A stretch of DNA of 64,000 nt from Orobanche coerulescens (lineage: Eukaryota > Streptophyta > Magnoliopsida > Lamiales > Orobanchaceae), in the NCBI GenBank assembly GCA_033398695.1, contig CM065815.1, positions 99,104,501 through 99,168,500 of the forward strand. The letters are read 5' to 3'. The notes under the pieces were generated by a model. It made no database searches. It was not told where the DNA came from and was given only the letters and a program-made list of their open reading frames with translations. The stretch's first letter is position 1. Each line of letters opens with the position of its first letter. A program made the position numbers and the translations under genes. Positions 47,206 to 58,749 of the stretch are shown here, piece after piece.

Positions 47206-48600
47206 CGCTCCTCATACGAATGATCATCCGTGATCTCGATTTCGTCGAACTGAAGTATGTGACTCGGGTCGGCAACATACTTCCGTAGCTGAGAGACGTG
47301 AAACACATTATGAATTCGGCTTAACGCCGGAGGTAAGGCCAAACGATAAGGTAGCTCGCCTACTCGTTCCAAAATCTAAAACGGTCCAATAAATCTTGGA
47401 CTCAACTTCCCCCATTTTCCGAAATGGAAAATGCCTCGACTCGGGGATACCTTGACCAAAATGCGGTCACCCGTCTCGAACTCTAGTGGTCGACGACGAT
47501 TGTCTGCATAAGATTTCTGTCGACTCTGAGCGGTCAACAAACGACTCCTGATCAAAGCTACCTTCTCACGGGCGGCTATAAGCATATCGGGCTCGGTGCC
47601 GATTGATTCTGATAAGTCATCCCAACACAAAGGAGATCGACAATGACGACCGTACAAGGCCTCGTAAGGTGCCATTTTAATCGAAGCATGCCAACTATTA
47701 TTATACGTGAACTCGATCAATGGTAGTTGGGTTTCCCAATCGTCTTTCCAATCGAGGACGCATGCCCTCAACATGTCCTCTAAGGTCTGAATCGTCCTCT
47801 CTGATTGTCCGTCGGACTGAGGGTGAAAAGATGTGCTGAATTTAAGCTGAGTTCCCATGGCACGATGAACTGATTTTCAAAAGTGAGACACAAACCGTCC
47901 GTCACGATCGGAAATGATACTTTTAGGAGTACCGTGCAGTCTCACTATCTCTTTGATGAACAGCTGGGCAAGTCTCTCGGGACCCCACGTATCCTTAATC
48001 TGAAGGAAATGAGCTGATTTAGTTAAGCGGTCCACAATCACCCAGATCGTATTCATGCCACGACAACTCGTCGGCAAACTCGTGATGAAATCCATAGAAA
48101 TGTCTTCCCACTTCCATTCTGGAATAGGGAGAGGTTTCAGCATACCCGCCGGTCGCTGATGTTCAATCTTGACTTGTTGATAGGTTAAGCATCTCGAAAC
48201 AAATTCTGCGACTTCTCGCTTCATATTACTCCACCAGTAATTTTGTTTCAAGTCCTTGTACATCTTGCTAGACCCCGGATGAACAGAATAAGGGGTAGCA
48301 TGAGCTTCTCTCAAAATCGAGTTTTTCAACTCGTCATTCGCCGGTACGCACAATCGATTCTTAAAACGCAAAAGTCCATCCTCGTGGATCACAAAGCCAG
48401 GGGCTTTCCCCTGAGCCACATCCTCACGGATGCGCAACAGTGATGGGTCTGAACCCTGATTCTCTCTGATTGCCTCCTCAAGCGGCGATGAAATCTCTAA
48501 CATGCAAAGTTTCCCTTGAACTCGTTGAAGCCAGACCTCGATCTCGGGTCTAAGGAACTCCTGTTGAAGTTCCTTCTGAACTGTTAAACGAGCAAGCATC
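47206..48600 (-). pseudogene. Chromovirus 2 integrase
   Basis: The HHCC zinc finger is here with tyrosine where chromovirus 1 has a stop ([17 protein letters not shown]), but its third position reads CLTYQQ instead of CLTCQQ, so one zinc ligand is lost. Catalytic motifs [20 protein letters not shown] and DGQSERTIQTLEDM are intact. Stops at about 47876 (after VSHF) and near 47374 break the frame into 47877-48959, 47376-47858 and 47206-47372. Confidence 0.9.
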
Positions 48601-49930
48601 TGCTCCTGAACGGACTTACGACTCAAGGCATCGACGACAACGTTCGCCTTGCCCAGGTGATAAAGGATCTCGATATCATAATCTTTGATTAGTTCCAACC
48701 ACCGCCTCTGTCGCATATTTAACTCCTTCTGAGTAAATATATACTTTAAACTCTTATGATCGGTGAATATATGACAAGTAACGCCATAAAGGTAATGACG
48801 CCAGATTTTCAAAGCGAATACCACGGCTGCTAGCTCCAGGTCGTGGGTCGGATAATTAACCTCGTAAGGTCTCAATTGCCGTGAAGCATAGGCAATAACC
48901 TTCCCATTCTGCATGAGTACACATCTGAGACCCTGCCCGGACGCATCATTATAAACCACAAATCATTCCGTCCCTTGCGGCAAGGAAAGTACAGGTGCTG
49001 AAATTAACCGGCTCTTGAGTTCCTCAAAACTCCGCTAACACGCGTCGGACCACATGTATTTCTTATCCTTTCGCAAAAGGTTCGTCATTGATTTAGAGAT
49101 TTTAGAAAATCCTTCCACAAACCGCCGATAATAACCGGCTAATCCGAGAAAGCTTCGGATTTCCTTAACATTCTTTGGAGGTAACCAATCTTGGATAGCC
49201 TCCGTCTTCTGAGGATCAACACGCACTCCATCTGATGAAATTACATGCCCGAGAAAAATCACTTCGGACATCCAGAACTCACGTTTGGAAAACTTTCCAT
49301 ACAGTTGCTATCATCTTAACACGTCGAGAACCTGATGAAGATGAACCTCGTGTTCCTCTCGGTCACGAGAATAAATCAAAATGTCATCGATGAAGACGAC
49401 AACAAACTGATCCAAAAAGTCGATGAAAATCCGATTCATTAACTCCATGAATACCGCAGGTGCATTAGTTAGCCCGAACGGCATAACTACGAACTCATAA
49501 TGACCATAGTGTGTACGAAACGCTGTCCTTGCGATGTCCGACTTTCGAATTCGCAACTGATGATATCCAGACCTTAGGTCGATCTTGGAAAATATTGAAA
49601 CTCCCTGAAGTTGATCTAAGAGATCATCAATACGGGGTAAGGGATACTTATTCTTGATTGTCACCCTGTTCAACTCCCGATAATCAATACACAAGCGAAA
49701 TGAACCATCTTTCTTCTTGACAAACAACACTGGTGCTCCCCACGGGGACGCACTCGGTCGGATATAACCTTTCTCGTACAACTCCTCTAGTTGATTCTTT
49801 ATTTCCTGCATTTCGGTCGGGGCTATCCGGTACGGTGCCTTCGATATCGGGGACGTACCGGGATCCAACTCAATCGTGAATTCCACATCTCTCTGTGGAG
49901 GCAAACCAGGTAACTCGTCTGGAAAAACAT
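48600..49930 (-). pseudogene. Chromovirus 2 reverse transcriptase and RNase H
   Basis: Frames 49311-49955 (RT fingers and palm), 49035-49271 (RT thumb and connection) and the start of 47877-48959 (RNase H) are parts of one domain series separated by stops near 49310, 49030 and 48960. Motifs include [17 protein letters not shown], the catalytic [17 protein letters not shown] and THDLELAA. In RNase H the first catalytic segment reads YNDASG instead of YSDASG, keeping the aspartate. Confidence 0.9.
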
Positions 49931-49931
49931 C

Positions 49932-50315
49932 GGCAATCGATAACAATGATACCACGAATGATTAAACACCTCGATTGCCATAGAACGGTCGATCGATGAC
50001 AATGATACAATGAATGATTGAACACCTCGATTGCCTTAGAACGGTCAATCGATGAAAATGATACAATGAATGATTGAACATTTCGATTGCCTTAGAATGG
50101 CCAATCGATGAAAATGATACAATGAATGATTGAACACTTCGATTGCCTTAGAACGGCCAATCGATGAAAATAATACGGTGAATGATTGAACACTTCGATT
50201 GCCTTAGAACGGACAATCGAAGAAAATAATACGGTGAATGATTGAACACTTCGATTGCCTTAGAACGGACAATCGAAGAAAATAATATGATGAATTATTG
50301 AACACGTCGATTGAG
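49932..50315. repeat. 56-bp minisatellite inside chromovirus 2 pol
   Basis: Unit starts (TCGATTG) lie at 49971, 50027, 50083, 50139, 50195, 50251 and 50307, an exact 56-bp period, with a partial unit before the first. Each unit contains TCGATTG and CAATCGA about 12 bp apart, a potential hairpin. As 56 is not a multiple of 3, it shifts frame in every unit. It sits between the protease and RT coding parts. Confidence 0.95.
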
Positions 50316-50720
50316 TAATTACACTGCTTCCATCATATTAATGATTCTTCCGGAACAACGGGGATCACCTCCCTGAAGCACACATTCGACTCCAATGACT
50401 GAAATGATAGTGACCAAACGCTTACGAACATTGAGGGGGTATCATGACGATCCATCTCACTAATACCCAATATACATCATCCTTAAGTAAATCCACCACG
50501 ATTTGGTCCATCATTCAATCGCGGTCATTTAAACTTAATTCGGTATGATTTGCGAAAATTCTTCCATCACCAGGTAGACCGATGGTATGAGGTCCACAAG
50601 CAATAGGACTATCCAAATTAAGTCTATTCAAACATGGTTCGAAAATGAATGAATGCGGTGCACCAGTATCAAAAGGTACACATAGGTTGAAATAAAATTA
50701 CGAGTATACCTGAGATCATT
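50316..50720 (-). pseudogene. Chromovirus 2 protease remnant
   Basis: This aligns with 12650-13020 of chromovirus 1 at the DNA level, including the region of the DTGA active site near 50660-50680 and CCACCACGAT near 50500. Numerous indels and stops leave no continuous frame. Confidence 0.75.
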
Positions 50721-50748
50721 CGGGCCACCGGATCGTCGATCCTCTTCA

Positions 50749-51459
50749 TCACATGAATTCGGGACTTGCCGGCCCCCGAACCGGATGCTCCCGTCTGATA
50801 AATATGAGCTCCGCCTTTATTTGCTCCCATCGTCTTAAGCAGCCGTGAGTAGTCGATTCGAATCGGATTGCTTGGGCACGAGATGCTGCCGGAGCCGACT
50901 TGGAGTCCTTTCGGCAAAAACGGGCCTTATGCCCCGCAATTCCGTATTTATGGCACGTGATAGCCTGCCTCGGGCACTTGGCGCTAACATGACCCGGTTC
51001 TCCACAATTGAAACAGGTGATGGCTGAGCTGGCTGCTCGGGACTGAGATCCCGTAGGATTAGGCGCTGTAGGAGGTCGCTCAGAAACGTTAGGGCTCGTA
51101 CGAGGCTTCTTGAAGGTTAACTGACTGCCTTCGGACTGATTACGCTTCGTTGATTTCTTGCTGACAGATAAAGGTTGTTGCTCAGCAATTTCCTTAGCAG
51201 CAGGCTCATACAGGAGAGTTCTCTCAATTAATTCGGCCAGAGTGGCGCAATGATGATTACGCAATTGCATATGGGTCATCATGACCTGCATAAAAGTGAG
51301 TGGATCAACCCGAACATCTTCCGATCGAGCGGAGTCTCGGTTACGGTTTCCCGATAGTGAGTGATTATTCCCCGAGTTCCGGCCCGCACCGTGACCTCTC
51401 CCCGTGCATCCCCTGACAGCTCTCTCCATACTGAAGTAGGAAGGTCGCATGATAATCAT
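50749..51459 (-). pseudogene. Chromovirus 2 gag with in-frame internal deletion
   Basis: This is a 236-codon frame. The conserved start MERAVRGC, corresponding to that of chromovirus 1, lies at about 51427-51429, so the 10 preceding codons are probably leader. It reads from the N-terminal arginine-rich part through VRVDPLTFMQ directly into the CATLAELIERTL region. The whole conserved gag core of chromovirus 1 (roughly residues 85-255) is missing in frame. The zinc knuckle CFNCGEPGHVSAKC and a second motif CHKYGIAGHKARFC (first-pair cysteine replaced by tyrosine) follow. It could not build a normal capsid. Confidence 0.87.
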
Positions 51460-51906
51460 AGATCTCGTATGAGTACCGCATTATGATTTACGTCATGAAA
51501 TGATGAAAATGAGCATATGCGCTCTAACACAGTGATTACATGAATGATTAACTGAGGTGACATGATTATCTGATGAAATTCTTGAAATGAGTATCTTGAA
51601 CAAGTTAACAAGATTAATGATATGATCTTCCAAATCAACAACTGAGTAATGAAATGAATTGAGTGATTAATGAGTTAATATGATCAACATGATTAAAATG
51701 AAAATGATGTTTGAGGATTGTTAACTAGTGAATTATGAATGAATGATTATTGCCAGAAATTATACCATGGCGTTAGAAGTCTTACAGTTCTTTCGGTCTG
51801 ATCGGCTCGGCATTTGCACAGGTCACACGTGACACGAAAGTCCAATGATACTAGTCTGATGACGATGATTTCAAATGAGACATGACTCGGAAGGTAGTAT
51901 TCAAAA

Positions 51907-51922
51907 CCACGCTCTGATACCA
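51907..51922 (-). other. Primer-binding site of chromovirus 2
   Basis: The minus strand reads TGGTATCAGAGCGTGG, 4 bp inside the LTR. It begins with the consensus initiator-Met tRNA complement TGGTATCAGAGC. Confidence 0.92.
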
Positions 51923-51926
51923 ACTC

Positions 51927-54311
51927 TGTAACACCCCAACTAGGCGGATATTACAGTGTCGTGGACCCCCGACGGGGACCCATGACGAATGGCCCGATGA
52001 ATTAAATAATATAATTGTAGTACCGAACCACATTATATTACCAAATACTCCGATGAGGAGCTTAAGTACAAAAACCAGGACAATACCGAATACTAGTATA
52101 TTTTATATGAAGATAAAATACACAACACTGAATGAAACGGAGTAACCAAATGAAAATCTGCAGCGGAAAATAAATGACAACAATAGGAATGACTGAAAGG
52201 ATTGGGGCCCCCTACTAGTATCACTGGGACTCTTCGCCGTCAACGTTATATTCCCGTGCTTTTGCCTTACCATGAACTGAAAACAAAATCCCCCAACGGG
52301 GTCAGTTACAAAGAACAACAATCCTCAAGAGTTGAATATACACAATCCTGTCGAAACATACGCAATCAAACATGCTATATGAATCAACTAATAGTACGAC
52401 TCAAAGGAATGGCGCCACACTACGTCCGGGATGGAAATGTGTCCGTGCACAAGCCACCAACGAGTATCGATCGAATACAGGTGTGGTCTTGTACCTAATC
52501 AGTCTCACGAAGCCATCAACTCGTGTGCAGTCGATGTGAGGCCAACAACCAACACACGACTTAAATGTGCCCGACATGAAAATCCTACACATACCAACCG
52601 GCACGCCAGTATGACCCGGAATGCCACGATATAACAAAAGTGACATCGAAAATGAATAATGACTCACCAAGATGAAATGATGGTGAAATGAATGACAGCT
52701 CAATGAAATGATTGGAACCGTCGTTCCTCGTGAATGAAGTAATTAAGTGACAATTACAAGTTTTGAAACGGTTAGTACCTTATGAATGAATTATGATTAT
52801 TAATGAACAACAATGAAAGGAATGAATATCCTTTTAACTGAGTAAGAATTAACTTACACAACACCGGTGACAATTATCCTTCCACGAACAACGTCCTAAT
52901 TGAGATATCGGTCGCTCGAACAACCTTGAATAATACAATTACCAACAATCCGTTCATTATACAAATCAAACACAAATATAACGAACTCAAAACGTCGATA
53001 CGATTAAACCAAGTTCATTGGGGCATTATATCGAACACTTTGTGGCCAAACTTCGATTGTTTACAACCAAACCTCAATAATACCAACATCAAATCCCCAA
53101 GAAGTGTTTCAAATCAACAAAACATCTTCAATACGATCAATAATCCAATTTGAATATTCAAATTCGTGATTACAACAACGATTAATCGAAAACCCCCAAA
53201 TCCAACTCAATATTCAAAGTGTTCTTGAATAATCCTTCAATAATCCAATGAATAATCAGACATATCCATAATCATGCGTATATCACTTCATACAACATGA
53301 TCTTAACATCCAAAACATCATATCTCAACACAAATCGAAATCCAAGAGGTTTGATGAATATTACCTTTGAAGATCCAAGTACTTTAATCCGATGAAATCG
53401 CGTTAGATCGACAATCCGAGCTTCACAACCGAAAGAAAATGATGAAAAACGAATACTCAAGTGATTGATGATGAAGATTCTCTCCCACAAACCCTCTCTC
53501 TCGGACTAAGGTGAAGAAGTGTTGAAAAAATGAGTTATTCCACACAAAAATCGCAATTATAGTCTTGTTGCCTTTGTGTGTGCAGCCCGGCCGAAGTGTG
53601 CCGCGGCACAGGCCAGCGCCCCGGTGATCGGCGCGTGCCGCAACCGGGACGAGTGTGCATGGCGATGACTCGCGGTGTGCCGCGGCCCTGTCGGCATGAG
53701 CGCGGCCTGATCTGAGCAGGTTGGCCGAAAGTTATAACATGAGTGTGCCACGGCCCGGACGAGTGTGCCGCGGCAGTGACTCGGTAGTGTGCCGCGGCCC
53801 TGCCGACATGAGCCGCGGCCCACGGTACAGGCTGCTCGGCCAAAACTGGAAAAATGTGTGTGCCGCGGCGCACACTCCTTGTGCCGCGGTCCACACCCCC
53901 TTGGGTCCTAAAATGACGAAAAATGACCCGGGGAGGGAATAAAAGCAATAGGAATCAATATTTGGGAAACAATAACACGAAATGGAAGTGCGGAAACCCC
54001 AAAACGGTGGTTCTAAGCAATGATTACAAGGATTCACCCAACAAAACACAATTTGAACAATGAGAAGATTTGAAATGACATGAACTCCAACGTCAACATC
54101 GACTAATGAATCAATTACAACAATCAAGATAATACTCTTGCCTCGATTCCCGAATAAGGTAGAAATACTGAACAATATCGATACACAACTCGAAGTTATT
54201 CCGAACGGTGAACATGGATGAATGATTATTATCAAGTGAAAAAATTACATAGTGAAAATTACCGAATGAAATTACTGAATGATAATGACTGGATTACAAC
54301 CGGGTATTACA
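51927..54311 (-). repeat. 5' LTR of chromovirus 2
   Basis: This 2385-bp LTR starts TGTAACACCCC and ends GGGTATTACA. The palindrome array is at about 53585-53890. Compared with the 3' LTR it has many small losses there (53565-53715), while 53740-53890 keeps the 21-bp pattern. Confidence 0.92.
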
Positions 54312-55488
54312 GCATATACCATATTTTGGGTGCGATTTTATGTCGTCCTTTTGCCGATTTTAAACTAACAAATGAAAAAAATAAACATTGTCGGTAAATG
54401 TAAAGTTATGACTTAATGACTAGCCATGAATTTGTCACGTACAAATGGGACAAACATCGATTGCGACGGATATGTCGTGGTTAATATCAATTTGTGATGG
54501 ATTTTTCACATTGAATTGAGGGACTACCACGTTGGTCTTGACTCAATATCATACTTAGAAAACTCCATCTTTCATCTTATTAAAATAAAATATTACATGT
54601 GGGTGTAGTCATGCACCGTCTCCTTGCAATATCATATATAAAAGAATGTAAGAGTAATTCTCATGAATTTTAACATGTAAAACAATGGCATATTGCGGTA
54701 AATACATGAATTCATTCGCCACGATTATCGTTCGTGTGACTATAGGTTCGATTACTTTTCCAAGTGTTTGTAAAGGCATGCACCTCCCATATTTGACTAT
54801 ATTTAGTCCATCTTGACGGTCAAGACGAGTTGGTTATGGTATATTCTGTTTCTTATTCTTCCTTTTATGGAAAGTGGATGCCTCATGGTTTAAAATGGTT
54901 AATTATGATGCACTGTGGTGCATCAACATAACTTGGATATTATGACGTATACTTGCAAATTGAGAATTGAATTATTTGGTTCGTTTGATGCCTTTTGGTG
55001 GTTTTTGTCTATACTTTTGATTATGACTAGGCGAAACCTCCTTGGTATTTGTTCATGCTTTGAAAGTTCAAATGGAATAAGTGGTTTAAACAGCCTTAAC
55101 TGTACCGACATTCCTACTTTCTCTACAAGTATACCAAGTTGGAGTTACTAAAATGATCATTAGTTGACATAGAAAATCGAACATCATGTTGTGTTTAAAC
55201 GCACCTATGGCTGTCATTGCCATGTTTTTGCATCAACACTTATGCCGTTGGATAGGTCTCAACCTTGTTTTATCACTAAACTTGGGAAATTCTAAAGCAG
55301 TCACTTAAAATATGCACTGTGATCTGAGTTTAATAATCCATGTGGTGCACGACCTATGGATAGACGATACAGAAGTCTAGTTTCCAGAACATCTGACCTT
55401 TCGTCCATAACTTTCCTAGCGAGGGAGTTATCGTTGTTTAGTGAACAAAGGTCAAGCTGCGCGGAGTTTTATTTCCAGCGATTGTGCT
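54312..55488. other. Unassigned AT-rich DNA between chromovirus 2 and copia 2
   Basis: No conserved protein motif, tRNA or LTR terminus is seen. GTCGGTAAATG near 54391 and CGACGGATATGTCGTGG near 54464 faintly resemble the subterminal CACTA repeats at 37250-37500, but no CACTA terminus is present. Open frames up to 78 codons look like chance. Confidence 0.5.
55484..55488. other. Target-site duplication GTGCT of copia 2 (left copy)
   Basis: GTGCT precedes TGTTAGGG at 55489 and recurs at 63539-63543 after the last LTR base 63538. Confidence 0.93.
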
Positions 55489-56530
55489 TGTTAGGGTTGT
55501 ATACTGCAAAGCATACTTTATGTTTGTATTACCTTATTTTCCTGTAACTACCTATCAATATTAATTACATTTAATCACACATTTTGCATATTTATTCACG
55601 TTATGGTTACACAAATGAAATGTCTAATTATTTTATATTATGGATAATGTGGTGTGTTGGTGTCACACGGAAGATCACATTATCAGGTGCCTTATAAAAC
55701 AATATAATAGTTCACAACCTATATAATTATTAGACAAATTATATGAAAGGTTGTAGTGTATGCTTGAGATTAGTTGGTCTTGACTATTAGCATACATTAG
55801 CGTAGTTGGAAGTACATTAGCCCGATTTCGTAAATTGGAATTTGGGTTGGAAGTACAATATTAATTATTTAGTTGATTGAATTGATATTAATAGACTCGA
55901 TATATTAGGAAAGGTCATAATATGGAAATTTCAGGTCTATTAGGAGTTCTTCCCTAATCCTTCTTAAGATCCCTAGTAGTAGTCCAAGAGCTTATAAATA
56001 GAACAAGCATATGGTTCGGCCATGACTTACTTTCAAGCTTGTGAGATCGATTTTCTTCTTGTGTTTAATTGTAGATCTAGACTTGTGTCTTTGATTCTAC
56101 AATTTAGATAGCTCAATTTGTTAAGAGTGTTCATAAAATACTAGAAATCAAGGAAAAATCGAGTGACCACAAACAAGGTGATTCGGCCTATCCATATTGT
56201 GTCCAAGCAAGATCTGGTAGCTCGTTACCCACACAACATCCGGGTTAAGGCGGATCATATTCTAGAAAGTCTAAAGATATAAATACAAGGAGATCAAGAC
56301 GAACAGCAACAACTACGCTTCAAAGATAATATCCTATGATCTTTGATCTAGATTAGGATACTCAATTACCAACATATTAATTTGATAAATAATAAATAAT
56401 ATTTAAATTGCTTATTAATCTTAGTAGTTAATTAATTAGCATGCCTAAATAGACTTTGTGCTTACGGATGCGTAAAATGCGTTTATCAATCATTCATCAA
56501 CTTCGCTTCTGCTTCGTTTTATTTCCAACA
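55489..56530 (+). repeat. 5' LTR of copia 2, internally deleted
   Basis: This 1042-bp LTR compares with 1479 bp for the 3' LTR. It lacks the part corresponding to about 62377-62828, and the scar near 55804-55820 has short filler copied from nearby. It ends TTCCAACA. TATA-like TTATAAATAG lies at 55992-56001. Confidence 0.92.
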
Positions 56531-57587
56531 GTGTTAACTTTTTGTAATAACCGCGATTTCGATTTCCGGTAATTTTCTTTTTTTTCGCGGGAGTCCATTT
56601 TGACGACTCACTTCTGACCGTTTCGTCATTCTGAGAATGTTTAATTCTGCACTTTTCGACGTCCGAGTTCGTTTCGGTATCGTTTTGTTGAGTTCCGTGC
56701 ATTTAGCGACTTTCCGCACTTGAGTTCGATTCTTGCGAATCTCGTCCGAAACTATTGTTTCGAGTTTCTTGTAAGTTCATTTAATGTTATTATTCATGTT
56801 GTGAGCCTTGGTTTGGTGTTTCGATCGTGTATCGTGTATTTCGGACGTTTTGGGCCATTTTCGTAATTTCCCAAAGTTTGGGGTAACTACTTTCCCTTGT
56901 CGAATTTCGAGCCTTCGGGTGGTCGGAATCGTGTGTTCTCTTAGTAATCGAATTCGTCTTTGCGAGTACTTCGTAACCGTATCTTCGATTCGTATTCAGG
57001 TTTGGGTTTCGGGGTCGTCCGGGCCGTCGGAGTTGGCCCCGACCGAGTCATGGCCGGGCATGTTGGGGCCAGGCCAGCCCTAGCCGAGTAACGTACGTAA
57101 GTGTCCGGCAGTTACAGCCGTAAGGCCTGTTACGTACGTAAGGCCTTGCCGGTAACGTACGTTTCCTTCTTTGGCGAATTGGGCCGATGAAGTTCGGCCA
57201 TGGCGATTCGTCGTAAGCCATGGCGATTCGTATGTAAGCGTCCGGCAGGTCTCGGCCTATTTAAGGCCTGGGCACGGGTCACTCGGCCATTTCCATTTTT
57301 CTTCTTCGTTTTTTGCGATCCTTCGATAGAAATCGATGGTTTTGATCGGAGATCAATTATACATCACTTGGATTATTATCATCATCTAATCCGTGTTCTT
57401 CGTCCGAATCAAGGTATTTTGGCTTGAACCCTTGTTTTTGAAGATTTTGGGGATTTTCCTTTTGATTTCGATTCCAATCCGTTTTTGGTCAATTAATTGT
57501 TGTATAAACTTTGTTTGAACTTGTTCTACGGATTGGATACTCGTACCTTTGGTTCGTTCGACCCGAGGGGTGATTTCCTTGTTCTTA
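56531..57587 (+). mobile_element. LARD LTR fragment inside copia 2
   Basis: It begins GTGTTAACTTT, which equals (one change) the genomic bases 63539-63549 right of copia 2. From 56543 it is LARD LTR in plus orientation (TGTAATAACCGCGATTTCG), near-identical to 63550-64000. It contains TAACGTACGTAA-type palindromes (57089-57165) and CTATTTAAGG (57257-57266). It ends near 57587, where the copia leader begins abruptly. Confidence 0.9.
57089..57165. promoter_or_regulatory. TTACGTACGTAA palindromes in the LARD LTR fragment
   Basis: Twelve-mers at 57089, 57112 (degenerate), 57130 and 57153 have centres 18-23 bp apart, upstream of the TATA-like CTATTTAAGG at 57257. Confidence 0.7.
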
Positions 57588-58083
57588 GCCTCCATAATTA
57601 ATTTAAATTGTGAAGTAATTAGCATGCATGTTGACATTAGGGTCTTCCTCTATATCGGATGTGCTAATTATAGGTTCACTAATTTTAAATTTCAAATGAT
57701 AACATAAGGTAAATATTATTTTTTATGGTCCATCTGTAGGACTATTATTTAAAAAAAATAATGTCTTAAGGTTGTTAAATTATGGTGTTCACTTAGGTGT
57801 ATTAATTAATAAGCTCCCCATCGGAATCTATATTAATTAATACATGGCCAATAGGAACCAACTATTAATTTTACTTGTCATAACTTAAAGTGACTAGATA
57901 GTAAAATTAAAGACGTAACTCTACTTGAAAAATATGTGTGTAAACGTCCACACGATCGTGGCTTACATATGCGGGTTTTTCGAGGTGTTGGTTGCTAGCA
58001 TATATATTGTGTTTTGAGGTTCTTCAATATATTTTGCTATGCATTATGTGATGGATGTTTTGTTAATTGTATCTCAGATGCAG
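57588..58083 (+). other. Remaining 5' leader of copia 2
   Basis: This is homologous (reverse-complemented) to about 34345-34850 of copia 1. It is non-coding. The leader part nearest the LTR and the PBS are absent. Confidence 0.85.
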
Positions 58084-58731
58084 ATGTCTTTCAATCCACT
58101 TGCTGTTATTCTCAAAGAAAACAAACTAGATGGCACTAGCTTTGCTGATTGGAAACGTAACCTTAATATTGTCCTGACTGTTGAAGAACATAAGTTTGTT
58201 CTAACTGAGGAATGTCCGTTGGAGCCATATGCGGATTCGACACCCGATGAGGTGAAAGAATTCCACAGATGGAAGAAATCTGATGAGATGACTCGCAGTT
58301 ACATCTTGGCTTATTTAGCAAATGTATTGCAGCATCAGCATCAGAGTATGGTTACGGCCGCGGAAATGATGAAAAATCTCGGCGAGATGTTTGGTCATCA
58401 GAATCGGTCGTCTAGGCAAAATGATATGAGGGTCTTGATGACGACCCAAATGCCTGAAGGAACCCCGGCAAGGGATCATGTTCTAAAGATGATTTATCAT
58501 CTAAATGAACCTGATACCTTAGGGACTACTATCGATGCAGAAACGCAGGTCGATATCATCCTAGGCAGCTTACCTAGGAGCTTTGAGCAGTTCCGCCTAA
58601 ATCGATATAAGAATCGTAGGGAATATACCTTCACGGAATTGGTGACAGAGCTTCAAGCTGCAGAAGGTCTCTTTAGGCATGGGTATCTAGTTCTTGCGGC
58701 TACAGGTGTTTCGACTTCTAAACCCAAGTAG
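58084..58731 (+). pseudogene. Copia 2 gag (UBN2-type)
   Basis: The start is chosen at the ATG of MSFNPLAVILKENKLDG, matching copia 1. About 215 residues follow, with LDGTSFADWKRNL near residue 15, the MMKNLGEMFGHQ segment mid-way, and FTELVTELQAAEGLF near the end, before a stop at 58729-58731. Downstream, in the next frame, lies the linker to the zinc knuckle. This is the most complete gag in the window. It packages element RNA in virus-like particles. Confidence 0.9.
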
Positions 58732-58749
58732 GGGAAGAATAAGAAACAA

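Larger units (their letters stand above)
42243..54311 (-). mobile_element. Ty3/gypsy chromovirus 2 (Tekay/Del-like), decayed
   Basis: This minus-strand element has LTRs at 42243-44666 and 51927-54311 and a perfect PBS. Pol is related to chromovirus 1 at nearly every position. It is interrupted by a solo LTR (44859-47205) and by a 56-bp minisatellite, and gag has a large in-frame deletion. The bases next to the two outer ends (CAGTC left, GCATA right) do not form a duplication. The left terminus also lacks one base (TGAACACC instead of TGTAACACC). Confidence 0.9.

Noticed and set aside
51907..51922. tRNA gene fragment
   Set aside because: The tRNA-like bases are the primer-binding site next to the LTR; no cloverleaf or promoter boxes surround it.
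54915..55151. 78-codon frame in the unassigned segment
   Set aside because: It has a hydrophobic, AT-driven composition and no homologous pattern, with overlapping frames on the other strand; it is most likely chance.
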